A DNA stretch of 64,000 nt from Aphrocallistes beatrix. Taxonomy: Eukaryota; Porifera; Hexactinellida; Sceptrulophora; Aphrocallistidae. The stretch covers positions 2,232,001-2,296,000 of the forward strand of contig OY725505.1 in the NCBI GenBank assembly GCA_963281255.1, written 5' to 3'. A model generated the notes under the pieces. It saw only the letters and a program-made list of their open reading frames with translations. It did no database searches and was not told the origin of the DNA. Numbering within the stretch: the first letter of the stretch is position 1; each line of letters opens with the position of its first letter. Position numbers and translations under genes: made by a program. Positions 22,424 through 36,371 of this stretch are shown here, one piece after another.

Positions 22424-25400
22424 GTAATGTTGTATAACATTTTCTTTATATTTAAAATTTGCATTGTAATTATATTTGCCAATTTTTGTAAAATAAAGAT
22501 AAACCTGATTGAACCATAAAATACATTTTTGGCCTTCTATAACCGATACTTTGCCTTTCCTGTAATAGTAACACTGAACACTAGATACTGTATAACTAAC
22601 AATTTATACAAAGTTATAACACCATTCTTTCACTCAATACAGTATAAGGACCGATATCAGAGGATAGGAATTTAAATAAAAATCTATCGGTTTATCTTAT
22701 TAGCAGAGTTGCCATGGAAATGGGAATTTATGGGTTTCCTATATGGGATGGGAATTAATGAGTTTAAGCCTATTGATATTCCCACATGTAGGAAACTTTG
22801 GGGATTCTATGAGCATATTTGGGTTTCTGTGGGTTTCTGTAGGTATTCATGTGGGTTTCGTGGGTATTTCCTGTGGATTTCTGTCGGTATTCCTACAGAA
22901 ACCTGTGGAAATGGGTATTGAATTCCACTCCCACTGCTACCCTGCTTATTAGACATTAATGACATTAAGATTTCATTTCCTGTTAATATCCACTAAATTT
23001 TATTTGTATTTTAGTCAATTTTATCAATTATTGCTATCATTCAGAACAATTTTTGTTTAAATAAATTACCTTGGAGACCACCATTGCGTATAGAATGTAT
23101 GTTTTAATTAACAATATTAAATACTTATTTTTATTGCCCTGCGTGCGACGAATTATTTCGATATACAGTCTCTACAGTTGGCACACTCGAGACTATATTT
23201 TCTTTTTGTTAATAATATTGAATGAACTATTCAATATTTACGACAGAGAATAATGTTCACTATTGGATGTTTGACAGTAATTAAATAGGAATTAAGTTAA
23301 TTTAACTTCCTTAGATTAATCGTCAAGACTTTATGGAATACATGAAGAAAAATTGTTCCCTTTTGTTGTTAAGTTGTTTACAAGAAAGATCGAGTCTAAA
23401 TATTGCTATACTTAGACTTTTATGGCATTTGACATTTATCTTGAGATCACACAGATATCCAGCTATTTTTAAACAAATTTCGTATATTTTTGGAAATCCT
23501 GAAGCACTCGAAAAGACATATTTCCCAACAATGGAGGATTCAGGATCTGATTTCGCCAGATCAATTTTAAACATGAGAGGAAACACGACTGGAAATTGGT
23601 ACTCTTGCAAGAATGGACATATTTATTTCATTGAAAACGTAAGCCAATTAAACTAGTTCATCGATTTTTACCAACCATATAAATTTGTAGATTACGTAGC
23701 AAATTTGAAATATCTTCATTATTCAGGACTTATTATATATACAAACGCGCTTTGCGCACTTGTGTAGCTAGCCTATGGGTTTTAAATAATTCCTAATATT
23801 GATTACTTTCACCAATTCATTTCGAAATTTGTTTAATACAAGCGCGCTTCGCTTGCTTGCGCTGCGCAGCTGGCGGACACTTTGTGTCCGCCTGGAGTCA
23901 CATTGGCTAATTATAAGGGGGATAACATCTCTAAATACGTCTGTCCTACTGTTATAATCTATAGCGCACGAAAAACCACCAAATTTATCAATTTTTAAAA
24001 TTTCGATGAGTACTGATGACGTCATAACAAAGTGATGAGTCATCATTTTGGATAGGATAGAAGCATTTTGCACCAGAAATTGTGCAAAGAAGAGGACTGA
24101 AATAGTGCTTTAGCTCCTGAATCTTGCTTCAGTCTCACGAACTCCTCTTCGGTGATATCATCGTCGATGATGGCGTCTAATGATGCACTGAAAGGGTCTC
24201 GAGCAACAGCGAATGACTGGGTGTCGAGCTCGGGAAAATAGTTTTCGAATTGACCGATCAGTGACTGAATATGTTCAGTAATTCCGTGTGAAATATGCTC
24301 GAGATCGATGTCTTCCGATTCTTCCATGTGTGCAGATAGACGCGGAAATAAAACGAAGCGGTTGTGACTCACTTTATCTTTCAACAAAGCCAGTGTTGCA
24401 AGAAACCCTTTAATTTTGTCATGGAAGAGCATCATGTTCGTATCTTTCCCTTGAAGCGTACGATTTAGTACATTGATACGTTCAAAAATGTCACTCAAAT
24501 AGCACAAGTTAGCAACCCAGTTACTGGACTCAAGCATTGTTACTCATTCATTCTTATTTTGTGTACGTAGGAACTCTTTTAATTCTTCACGTAGCTCGTA
24601 AACACGTAAAATAACATTTCCTCGTGAGAGCCAATGTACCTTAGTGTAGAACAGTAAGTTTAAGTGGTCAGCGTCCATTTCATGACAGAATAATCTGAAT
24701 AACCTCGTGTTTAGGGCACTCGATTTGATGTGATTTATTATTTTGATCACCTGCGAAGAGACGTTCATCAAGCTTTCTGGCATTGTACGGGCAGCCACGC
24801 TTCCCGATGGATCATGCAATGTATCATCAGTGCATGAGGAGCCACTTGCTGTAATTTCGTTTTGAAGCCGGAATGCTTCCCAAGCATTGCAGGAGCTCCA
24901 TCTGTTGTAGATCCAATTAATTTATTGAATTCTAGACCTTCTTTATTGTAAAAAGAATTGATTTTGTTGAAAATGTCTTCTCCTTTAGTTGTCATCTCCA
25001 ATGACTTGCACATTAAAGGCTCGTCGACAAAATCGCAATATTTGATAAACCTGATCCAAATCATTAATTGTCCGCATGATGCAATGTCAGTTGATTCATC
25101 CAGCTGTATTGCATGCCAAGGTAACTCCTTGATAGCAGCTATATTCTGGGCGGTAATGTCCTCACATATGTCACAAATTCTGCGATGAACAGTGTTATTT
25201 GAGAGAGGAATGATTCCGAGTTTACTAACCATTTCTTCTCCGATCATGAGAGAAACCATTTCCTTGGCACATGGCATTATCAGCTCCTCTCCGATGGTGT
25301 GTGGATGTTTAGCTTTTGCAATGCGCAATGAAACCCGATAAGAAGCTTCCAGAGCATGCTCATTGTTCTGACTATATTTAGCTTGTTTATCCAAGCGAGT

Positions 25401-28400
25401 GTCTCTAAGGGAGGTCAACTTCCGTTCGAAAAAGGAGCGATCTCTATCTTTGTACGCTGAATGTTTTGAAGACAGATGTCGTTGTAATTTGTTCTGTTTC
25501 ATGGATTCACTCGAAAGTACTTCGTAGCAAATAACGCACTGAGATTTCTGGAGCCCACAATCTGTCACATAATAGAAACCAAGTTCAATGAATTTGTCTT
25601 GGTAATGTCGTTCGCGTGATGCTCCCGCCATCTCCCTGCACGAAACGTAACTCTAGAGTCTAAACTTAGTATTAGCAATATAAAATGATGGGTATAGGAA
25701 CGAATACGTGCAATAACGAAAAAGATTAGAGATTAGTTCGCGACCCCAATTGGGGTCGCGACCCATAGTTTGGGAACCACTGTGCTAGTAATATATTCCC
25801 AAGCTCTATTGTGCTTCTTAATGATTTAAGGCAGCTCATGTATTATTTCAACCATCTTACCGCATCCCTAGTCCCAAATCCGCAAGTCACTGTAAGGCCT
25901 TTTATACAGTAGGCTATTACTATATATATATATATATTAACTCAGTCATTTTAGGTGATAGAAAGCTGAAATTTTAACCCGATGTGTATATGAATTGATC
26001 TCAAATATGATACAACTCTCATCAAAGAGTGATGACTCATCATTCTTTTATAAAGTCATCAAAAATTTAAGAATTGACAATAGTGGTTTTTCGAGTGATA
26101 CCGATTATAGCAGTAAGACAAACATGTTTAGAGATGTCATCTACCTTCTTATAATCAATCATTGAGCGCCCATTGGGCGCCTCTGGCGATACAACGTATT
26201 GAGTAGGCTATGGCTAGACTGATTGTAACTGTTAGAATTTTGAAGTCTTTTGATAGAATTATCTCAACTACAAAGTGCAACCCATGGACTCCAGGAGTTT
26301 ACCTACATCTACTCGTATTCAGATAATACAGGTAAACCTCCCAAAGCGGCACCCATCGGGAGAATGATTTTGTGCCGCTTCTTGGAGGTTGCTCGTATAC
26401 ACCCTTAATATATTATTCAAAAGCTAAAATAGCATATATTGATACTAATACGTAGTAATCGGTTATATGAGTCTAAATTGGTTATAAAGACGTTTTTCTC
26501 TAATCATTTGTGAGAGGTTACCATGCTTATATGGATATTTGGACTCCAGAGGAAGGAGAACGTTTGAACTTAATCGGGGAGCAAGACAATATTAAATATA
26601 AGTATGCAGTATCAGTTATGAAAGACGGCCTGGTTGTAGGCCATGTCCCTTATAATCTAGCACCAAGAATTTCACAATTTTTGAAGAGAGACATAAACAA
26701 GCCTTTGCTGAGGTTAAATCTAAACCAATAAACCGAGGAGGAGGTTTTAATTATTCGAATAATTTATCCCTACAATTTATGACTTTTTCTTGATAAAACT
26801 TTATATTTTCCAATAATTCTTCTCAGGTTTAATGAATTATGAATTATTCGAATTATTCGAATTATTCATTAATTCATGAATTAGTCAACTTAGCAAAATA
26901 TGTTAATCGAAATCTACACCCCTAAAAACCACATGTCACCCGTTGGAAGCTAGTCTCTACCATTATTCTCAAAATTCATCAAATGGTGTGAAAATATGCA
27001 TATAAAGGTGTGAAAACATGTACATAATATTTTTTAATTCCATACATTATAATACATTTAAGCATAGCCTACAGTATATAAGGCCTCACAGTAACTTGCG
27101 GATTTGGGACTAGGGATGCAGAGGAAGACCGTTGAACTAATACATGAACTGCCTTAAATCATTAACAAAGCACAATAGAGCTTAGGAATGTATTATCAGC
27201 ATATATAAATATGGTGTCAAAGTACCCATGTTCGTTGTTAAAATTTTGATTAGTCACCATATGGTTGCGCAATAGGTTATATTTGTGACAAATTTGGTGA
27301 ATTTGGTGATTTTGAGGCCGTTTAGGGGCACTTCTAAGTGTTTTTATTGTAAAGTTTTTTCGCACAGAACTGAGATGTGAATGAGTTAATACGAAAAATT
27401 TGGAATTTGTTCATGGAATGTTAGTACATTCCAGTGTTGCTATGGAAACGTGTTTTGGTCAGTTGGCGTTATATCTTGAAAACTGCAATGGCTACCCATT
27501 CAAATGTAATTCCATTTGATAGCGAATATACTACTTCCTATTAAATGATAATATAATTTCGACCTCTAAATTCAATAGTTTATGAGATATTCGACAAATT
27601 ATCAAATGTGACCAATATGGTACATTGTCGAATATCTCATAAACTATTGAATTTAGAGGTCGAAATTATATTATCGCTTAATAGGAAGTAGTATATTCGC
27701 TATCAAATGGAATTACATTTGAATGTGTAGCCATTGCAGTTTTCAAGATATAACGCCAACTGGCCAAGTGCCCCTAAGCGGCCTCTGAAAATCACCAAAT
27801 TTGTCACAAATATAACCTATTGCGCAACGGATATGGGTACTTTGACACCATATTTATATATGCTGATAATACATTCCTAAGCTCTATTGTGATTTGTTAA
27901 TAATTTAAGGCAGTTCATGTATTAGTTTAACGGTCTGCCTCCGCATCCCTAGCCCCAAATCCGCAAGTTCCTGTGAGGCCTTATATACAGTAGGCAATGA
28001 TTTAAGATATCAAACATAAGTTGTGGTTTTGAAGTATTAATAACAATTACGATCTATTGTAGTGTCATAATTGTACAATGATTTCTATTATGGTAGTGTA
28101 GTCATTTATTTTGTATAGAAAAGGTGTGAAAATTTCCATTTTTTTGCAGAGGTGTGAAATTTCGCTTAGATATTAGAACTTAATCGTAGCTATATCATTT
28201 GACACCTACATGCCAATTTTCACATCTCTCTGACTTCCCGATTCCACAATCAATTCGGACAAACAAATAAACAAAAAACAAAAAAAATCCTAGCATTTTA
28301 ATATATAAGATTAGTAATCTGAAAGCAGTACAGTCTAGAAACGATTCTACAACTGACGGTTGAGATAATTCTAACAAATGACTACTTCAAAATTCTAACA

Positions 28401-31400
28401 AATGACGCTCTCGCTTATGAATTTAGTGATCAAAGCAGAGTTACGTTTAAAAGATAATGACTTGAATCTTATTTGTGAAGGTAGATCGATACCTATGTCT
28501 CCATTGAATTAGTGATATTATTTACAAATCCAAACATTTTTTCTTTTGATCATTGGTACAGAACTGTTCTGATTAGCGAATGTATATTGTGTTAACTGTA
28601 CATTATATTTATCTGTTACAATCAATTTGTTTAGCCGCTTTGATGATTTAGATATTAATATTCTTAGTGTGGAAGACCTTGGAGTCGGGGTAAATGTCCT
28701 GATTGTGGTGAGATCATTGGCGGAGCTGATTTGCATGTCTTACATGAAGGAAACAAAAGAATTTCACAGGAGATGTTAGGAACTGGTTATCTACTGAAAG
28801 ATTCTACAGATGTTAACTCTCTCCATTTACATAAAAGGTAACTGTTTGTAGAGTATAAGTTTACTTATATTAAAATGAATTAATATCAATAGATATATAA
28901 CTATGTGTTTTCTAGTCTAACAATATATCATTTTTGTATCTTATATACAAGCACAAGTTTTGATCACTTGGGAGCAGCGCGTCCTGCGGACACAAATAAT
29001 TTTAATATTTCAAAAACTAACATTAAACATATTTACAATATTCAAACTTAATAAGATATCGGCAGTTACCATCCTGAGATCACTATCGGATTGAAGTCCG
29101 ATACCGAGCTGCAAATGTTTCACTACACATCTGAAAATTTGGAGTCCTTAACTAATATGATTCCTGCAGGAGAAGGGATAGTTTTATTTCTAATTTTTGA
29201 AACACCAGACTATTTTGTAACTGAAAATAACAACTCATTACAGGATTATACATTATTGCCACCCTTTAATAATTTTTCATTCCATTAAGTTATGTCATCC
29301 AATATGTTATCAATTACTTTTTGTTTATTCAATCAATTCATTATATGATTTGTATTCTAGTATATAGTTATGAATTTGATGAAATTCTTAAATACTCCTG
29401 CACAAAATAATAATTACATAAATTTCCTAAAATGTTCAGAGATTTATCATAAAATCTGGTTTCACTATCTTACCGTAACATATACAAGTTCACCATTTAC
29501 CTTTGTATCTCTCTTTTTACTTTTAGGGCTATACATCCTATCGGTGTTGTGATAATACAGATTCTTATTCACTCTACATTCTTAATAGCATCTAAGCTGA
29601 ATGACCCAAATTCTTTGACTTGCCTATTAACAACAACTGATTTAGGGAAATTAACATTAGAAGAATTTTTCACTCAGCGTCTATCAAAAGATATTAGTAA
29701 TTTGAAGATTCTAACACAGAAAAATTGTGATGAAGCTATCCTTTGTGTTCATATTATCTTGAAAAACTTTCTCATTTCACCAGAGAAAATTAGTAAGTTT
29801 TATTATGATATTACTACTACACTGATATTACTACTGATATTATGATATTACTACTGCCTTAACTTCAGCTAATGAATCAAGTCATTATAGGTGCCCAACA
29901 AGTGCATATAATTTCTCATTTTGCCTCATCCATGATTTTTTAAATTTCAATAGAATAAAACTAAAACTATGTCTTCATCATTTATGACAAGTATCACTGT
30001 GAGTATATAGAAACTAGTCTAGATGTGGGGTCTCTTTACCTATGTTTATGTTTTCCCCTGTACAATTATTTAATCGATATACCTCCCTGACATGAAATCT
30101 GAAAATGAATATATACCCTACAATACAAACATACTTTAGCACCATGTTGGGGGGTGATTATTCGAGCCAATTATCCCTACTACTATTCGAGTTTATACGA
30201 TACTTATACTTATATATTAAAATGTTAGGGCATAGCATTCTATACATAAGGCAATGGCAGTCACTATTTTTTTTGACCAGGGATTGCTTAGTATATTCAA
30301 ATTAACATTCATCCTTTATACGTTATATATGATTAATTAAGCATTTTAAGTGACCTCACTCACAAATATGACCATTAATTGTCAAGATATATTTGATCTT
30401 TGTAATTATTTTTATTCTGGAGAAAACAAATATGACATAATATAAATATTAAGCTCATAAATACAAAATAAATATTAGATTTCGAGAAGTACTAATGAGA
30501 CGGACTTCTACTTTTTGATGGCAGACTATGGCTTGGCTTAGCTTGAGACAGACTTGACTTTGCTTGAGAGATAGACTTGACTTAGCTTGAGAGACAGACT
30601 TGACTTAGCTTGAGAGACAGACTTGACTTAGCTTGAGAGACATACTTGACTTAGCTTGAGAGATAGACTTGACTTAGCTTGAGAGATAGACTTGACTTAG
30701 CTTGAGAGACAGACTTGACTTAGCTTGAGAGACAGACTTGACTTAGCTTGAGAGACAGACTTGACTTAGCTTGAGAGACAGACTTGACTTAGCTTGAGAG
30801 ACAGACTTGACTTAGCTTGAGAGATAGACTTGACTTAGCTTGAGAGACAGACTTGACTTAGCTTGAGAGATAGACTTGACTTAGCTTGAGAGACAGACTT
30901 GACTTAGCTTGAGAGATAGACTTGACTTAGCTTGAGAGATAGACTTGACTTAGCTTGAGAGACAGACTTGACTTAGCTTGAGAGACAGACTTGACTTAGC
31001 TTGAGAGACATACTTGACTTAGCTTGAGAGACAGACTTGACTTAGCTTGAGAGATAGACTTGACTTAGCTTGAGAGATAGACTTGACTTAGCTTGAGAGA
31101 CAGACTTGACTTAGCTTGAGAGACAGACTTGACTTAGCTTGAGAGACAGACTTGACTTAGCTTGAGAGATAGACTTGACTTAGCTTGAGAGATAGACTTG
31201 ACTTAGCTTGAGAGATAGACTTGGCTTAGCTTGAGAGACAGACTTGACTTAGCTTGAGAGAGACATACTTGACTTAGCTTGAGAGACAGACTTGACTTAG
31301 CTTGAGAGATAGACTTGGCTTAGCTTGAGAGATAGACTTGGCTTAGCTTGAGAGATAGACTTGGCTTAGCTTGAGAGATAGACTTGACTTAGCTTGAGAT

Positions 31401-34400
31401 TGACTTGGCTTCGCGTGAGAGACAGACTTGACCTGAGACGTCATAAGGGAACAATATACTTCTACGAGTAATAAGGAACAAGCACACATTCTGGCCTTCC
31501 AATTGGATATAGTCACACATTTCGGACCTTTACAGCATGATGAAGTTGACTAAATAAACAATTAATATTATTAAATCAGTTCTTGAATTTAGCAAGTTTA
31601 GTTTACTATTATCATGTTTCAATACTACGGTAGTGCATTATATAGAGGTCTTAACTTTATTAGATAATGAACAGTTGAATACAGTGAAAAAAGCTTTGGT
31701 AGAATGTCAAACCGTGACGTACTGCATGTGCAAAATTCCTCAAAGTATACAATGTTCTAATTCCAGAGTAGCACATGCCAAATGAATAAGATGAGTATGG
31801 GAAGAGTCAGAATAAAGCTTTAAAATTTCTGCTAAGGGTGCAGATACATCGTCGTTAAAATGACTATTCTTCTCTACCCAATTCACATTGAACAAACATC
31901 ATTGATGAATTTCAAGAACTTAATAATTATATAACAGTTGTTTTTTCGATGTTACAAGCTAACTGTTCGACAGAAGTTGACTCATGGAAAACCTTAAGGG
32001 CCAAATTTATATTTTGCCTTTCCAAGCTGATAGTCAGCAGGCTTTCGATGTTAATTTGGGGCACTTCTAAATAAATTGCATTTATCCAAATTAAATAAGG
32101 TTCTTATGAACTTGTTTTTGGAGTAACGAGGATTGCATTCACTAAATTGGGGGAAGGTAAACACTTTTCGTAGTTTTTTAAATTCAGTCAATTGTTTCTA
32201 ACAAACTTGAGTATATGCATGATTTAGAATAATTACATGACTTATGTCAAGAAACCACTTACTTTTGGAATCTTGTAGTTTTGGTAGTCTTCACAGGACT
32301 TGAAATGGCTCAATTTCATTTTCACGAAGAGCACCATCTTTTGGTAAATTGAAAAACTTCATGGAGTGTTCTACTCCTCTGTAATTGGAAGTAAAGCCAG
32401 GCGCGACACAAGACATCTCGTCCAAATATTAATTCATGCAATTAGTGTTGTCAAATGAGTCATTATAAATGAGTAATAGAAATGATATACACGTAAATGT
32501 AATACACTAGTGTTGTATGCGAAGTAAATATAAATATTGTGGTTACATAATATTTTCAAAATGCATATTTAATCAACCCATGAACACAAAATATGTAATA
32601 ATTATATAGTTGATAATAACAGTATTAATTTAGCGGTTTTAGGATTGAATATACTAAGGAATCCATGGTACTAGTTTTTTGGTGACTGCCATTGCCTTAT
32701 GTATAGAATGCTATGGTTAGGGGTTTTTTTAATTTGTTTGTTTGTCCGAATTGATTGAAGAATTGGCAAGTCGTAGAAATACGAGAATTGGGATGTAGGT
32801 GTCAAATGATGAATCTAGGATTAAGTTCGAAAGGCTAAGCGAAATTTTCACACCTCTGCAAAAAAATGGAAATTTTTTCACACCTTTTCTATACAATACT
32901 ATGTACGGCTTCAATCTCACAATAGAAAAATTATACGACAATATATTGTAGGCTGTAATTGTAATTAATACTTCAAAGCAATAACTTATATAAATGTCTC
33001 AATTATATTTTATCGTGTATGGCAGTTAAAAGGTTATTTGTATATTTTCACACCTTTATATACATATTTTCACACGATTTGACGAATTTTGAAAATTATG
33101 CTAGAAGCTACCTTTCAACGGTTGACATGGGGGGTTTTAGGGGTGTAGATTTCGAATATCATATTTTCAGATCGATGTGATAAATTATTTGTTTACTTTT
33201 GTTTACAATAGATACATAAAGTAAACAATTTACAAAAATAGGCTAGAAACTAGCTTCCAACGGTTGACATGGGGTTTTAGGAGTGTAGATTTCGAATATC
33301 ATATTTTCAGATCGATGTGATAAATTATTTGTTTACTTTTGTTTACAATAAATACATAAAGTAAACAAATTACAAAAATAGTTTAGATTGAGTAACTCCA
33401 GGCACCCGCAGAGCGACTCTGCGGATACGCAGTGTCCGCAAAGCGCAGCGCAAGCAAGTGAAGCGCGCTTGTCTTATATTAAAACGCTAGGATTGTTATG
33501 TTTGTTTTTACTTTTTCCGAATTGATTGAAGAACCAGCAAGTCGTAAGATATAAAAATCCTACGACTAATACTGCCGTTATTTGAAAGTTGAAATTTGAA
33601 TCACAGGTGTATAATCCTTACTATTAAAACTCGATTAATGTGTATGTGTGTACGAGGGGCACTCGAAATGTTTTGACGTTCACCTACATATCAAATAGTT
33701 AGTATGAAGATTTATATTACATTTTTTCAAAATACTCTCCATGAGACTCTATACATTTTTTCATTCTACTAAACCACTTCTGAAAACACATTTTCCACTC
33801 ATCTTTGGGTATGGCTTCGATTACCTTGAAAAGTGCCCCCGCCAGCTCCTCATTCGATGAAAATCTCCTTCCACGCAACTCATTCTTTATCGTAGGGAAC
33901 AGCCAGAAGTCGCAAGGGGCTAGGTCTGGACTGTACGGAGGATGGGGCAGTGTTCTAAGTCCACAATCTTCCAAAAACTCGCGAGTTCTGAGTGCGGTGT
34001 GAGATGATGCGTTATCATGATGTAGCAAAATTCCCCTGACGCCCGTCTTTTCACGCTGTGAATTTATTTCTGTGATGACTTTGGGGAGGCATACTGTGGT
34101 GTACCAATCGGCAGTAACTGTTTTTATATCCTCAAGCGCCACAGCTGCTACAAACCCACTGGATCTGAAAAAAATTTCCCACATTTGCTTCCCTACAGAT
34201 TTCACCCTTCGTACTTTTGTTGGAGATGGAGCATCTTCTTCCACCCACTCCTTCGATTGTTGTTTTGTTTCCGGATCATAATGGTATATCCATGTTTCAT
34301 CCCCTGTAAGAATATCCGAAACAGCCCTTGAAGTTCCATTATCAAATATTTTGAGCATAATTTTGCAAAAGTCAACTCGGGCCGATTTTTGCTCTAAAGT

Positions 34401-36333
34401 CAAAGAATGGGGGATCCAGCGGGCACACAACTTTCGTAGACAAAGTTCTTTTTGTATAATGACATTAATAGTCCCGATGAGAGGCCAGTTTCATGCTCTA
34501 TCTGAGCGTATGTAACATGAGAATCCTGGATCACTAGTTCCAATACTTGATCCACATTTTGTTCATTGTGGGAAACACTCGGCCTCCCTGCACGAGGAGC
34601 ATCCTCTAGAACGAAGTTCCCATGAGTAAATTCTCTGTACCATCGCTCAAATGTACTCAAAGAAGGAGCAACATCTGGGAAATGTTCCTGTAAAGTTTCA
34701 TGGATCTCCTGCATCATCTTCTTCATTTTGAATAAAACAAAATCATTGCACGAAAATCACGTCTAGTGAAATCTGAGGATGATGTAAGCAAGTTAGAAGC
34801 CATGGACTAACAAGTCAAATATTTCTGGAAGTATAAAAGATAAATGAATGAAATTTTCAGTGTATACTAATAACCGCAGAATGAAACGAATTAGCAATAA
34901 ATCTTTCTTCTAGATTAATGGTTTACATAGCAAACGTCAAAACTCGAGTGCCTACGTATGTGTGTATATATATATATCTGTAACGAATTGGTTGAAGAAA
35001 CTGCCAGATTCATCATGGAATTATAACGTCATTGTCACATTTTTAAAAGTTAAGAAATATAGTTATTCGAGCATAACTCAGCCATTATAGGAGATAAATG
35101 GCTGAAATTTTAATAGAATATGTATACTAACATACTTATGCAACTATAATAAAAAAATGATGACTCATCACTGTTATGACGTCATCATTACTCATCAAAA
35201 ATTTTAAAAATTGACAAATTTGGTTATTATTCGAGTGATATCGATTTTAACACTAAGATAGACGTATTTAGAGATGCTATCTCCCTTATAATTGACCAAT
35301 GTACCCCCAGGCGACCGAAGGGAGTCTCCTGCGGGCCCTTAGTGTCCGCCAGCCGCGCAGCGCAAGCAAGCGAAGCGCGCTTGTATTTAATATTTCACAA
35401 ATGATGATAGCAATAATTATCAAAAAATGATGAGTCATCGTTAAAGTGTTACACCATCATCCGCATAATCAAATTACTAGTTGACTAATATGCTTATAAC
35501 TCGTAATGTCTAAATGCTGCAAGAACAACCACTAAAGAAGGCACGCATATACACTATAATATTATCTACTACACTATCTATTATTTGTCCATTTTGGTCA
35601 AAAATACTTAATGATCATGAGTGATGACGTCATTGTCACCTTTCTTTCATTTTCAATTTATTAGATGGCCTCTAAATTCTATAATTTTCCCTGGCGTCTT
35701 CAAGATGCCTAAAACGGACACGAGGTGTTCGCTAGCCACGCTATTTAAGTGCGCGAAGCATGATTATATTTGTTATTTAATTTTTATTTATTATTCTAGA
35801 GTCCTCTTTATCACTCATTAGAAGACCTGATGATAGAGAATTATGGGAAAAAGATTTTTATGATAACATTATTTTTCCAGCCCTTGAAGATATGGATTCA
35901 AGCGCCATAAATCTTTACCAACACTTTAATATTCCTCGGTAAGTAAAGTAATTTTTCATTTATACTGTCCCAATAATATCAGTCATGCTGTCAGTTGATC
36001 GAATTACATTTTAAATATCTTACAAGCGCGCTTCGCTTGCTTGCACTGCGCGACTGGCGGAATTTTTGATGACTAATGACAAAGCGATGAGTCATCATCT
36101 TTTGATAATAGTTGCATCATATGTGAGATGTGTTAGTATACATATTCTATTAAAATTTCAGCCTTCTATCTCCTATAATGGCTGAGTTATGCTCGAATAA
36201 CTGTGTTGCTTAACTTTTTAAGCATGATGAGTCGACATTTTCGTCTAACTTACTGGAGCCATAGCCAAAAAACTCCCACATGCAAAAATCAGCTTTCTGT
36301 GGCTGACAGTTTCTTCAATCAATTCGTTACAGA

Positions 36334-36371
<38 letters not shown>

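Larger units (their letters stand above)
30231..32715 (-). mobile_element. P-superfamily-like element carrying a minisatellite and a THAP relic
   Basis: A 7-bp duplication GTTAGGG flanks it (30224-30230 and 32716-32722). The terminal inverted repeats start CATAGCATTCTATAC and match perfectly for 34 bp. GACCAGGGATTG begins 44 bp inside the left end. The interior holds the 23-bp minisatellite (30532-31430) and, near the right end, a THAP-domain relic on the - strand. A THAP N-terminus is characteristic of P-element transposases; the rest of the transposase is not recognisable. It lies in intron 5. Confidence 0.8.
30211..33472 (+). repeat. family B repeat interrupted by a P-like element
   Basis: TATTAAAATGTTAGGG is split by the P-like element and resumes at 32716 with GTTAGGGG, the TTTG run and GAATTGATTGAAGAATTGG. 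The body contains two tandem copies of a roughly 130-bp unit (33100-33380). It ends with AAGTGAAGCGCGCTTGT at 33472. Confidence 0.8.
33614..35384 (+). repeat. family A repeat interrupted by a mariner
   Basis: It begins TCCTTACTATTAAAACTCG and is split by a mariner (33653-34956). It resumes in a TA run with CTGTAACGAATTGGTTGAAG and ends GCGAAGCGCGCTTGT at 35384. This copy shows both termini of the family: TCCTTACTATTAAAA at one end and the hairpin at the other. Confidence 0.8.

Noticed and set aside
22709-22952. Two overlapping 70-codon frames rich in Gly and Trp
   Set aside because: They fall exactly within a hAT MITE with an 8-bp duplication and come from its degenerate repeats.
29091-29288. 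65-codon frame as an extra RNF213-like exon
   Set aside because: Exons d and e join in phase and restore the family sequence without it; it has no matching splice sites or domain.
30532-31430. Regular repeats resembling a CRISPR array
   Set aside because: Units are contiguous 23-bp tandem copies with no unique spacers, in a eukaryotic intron.
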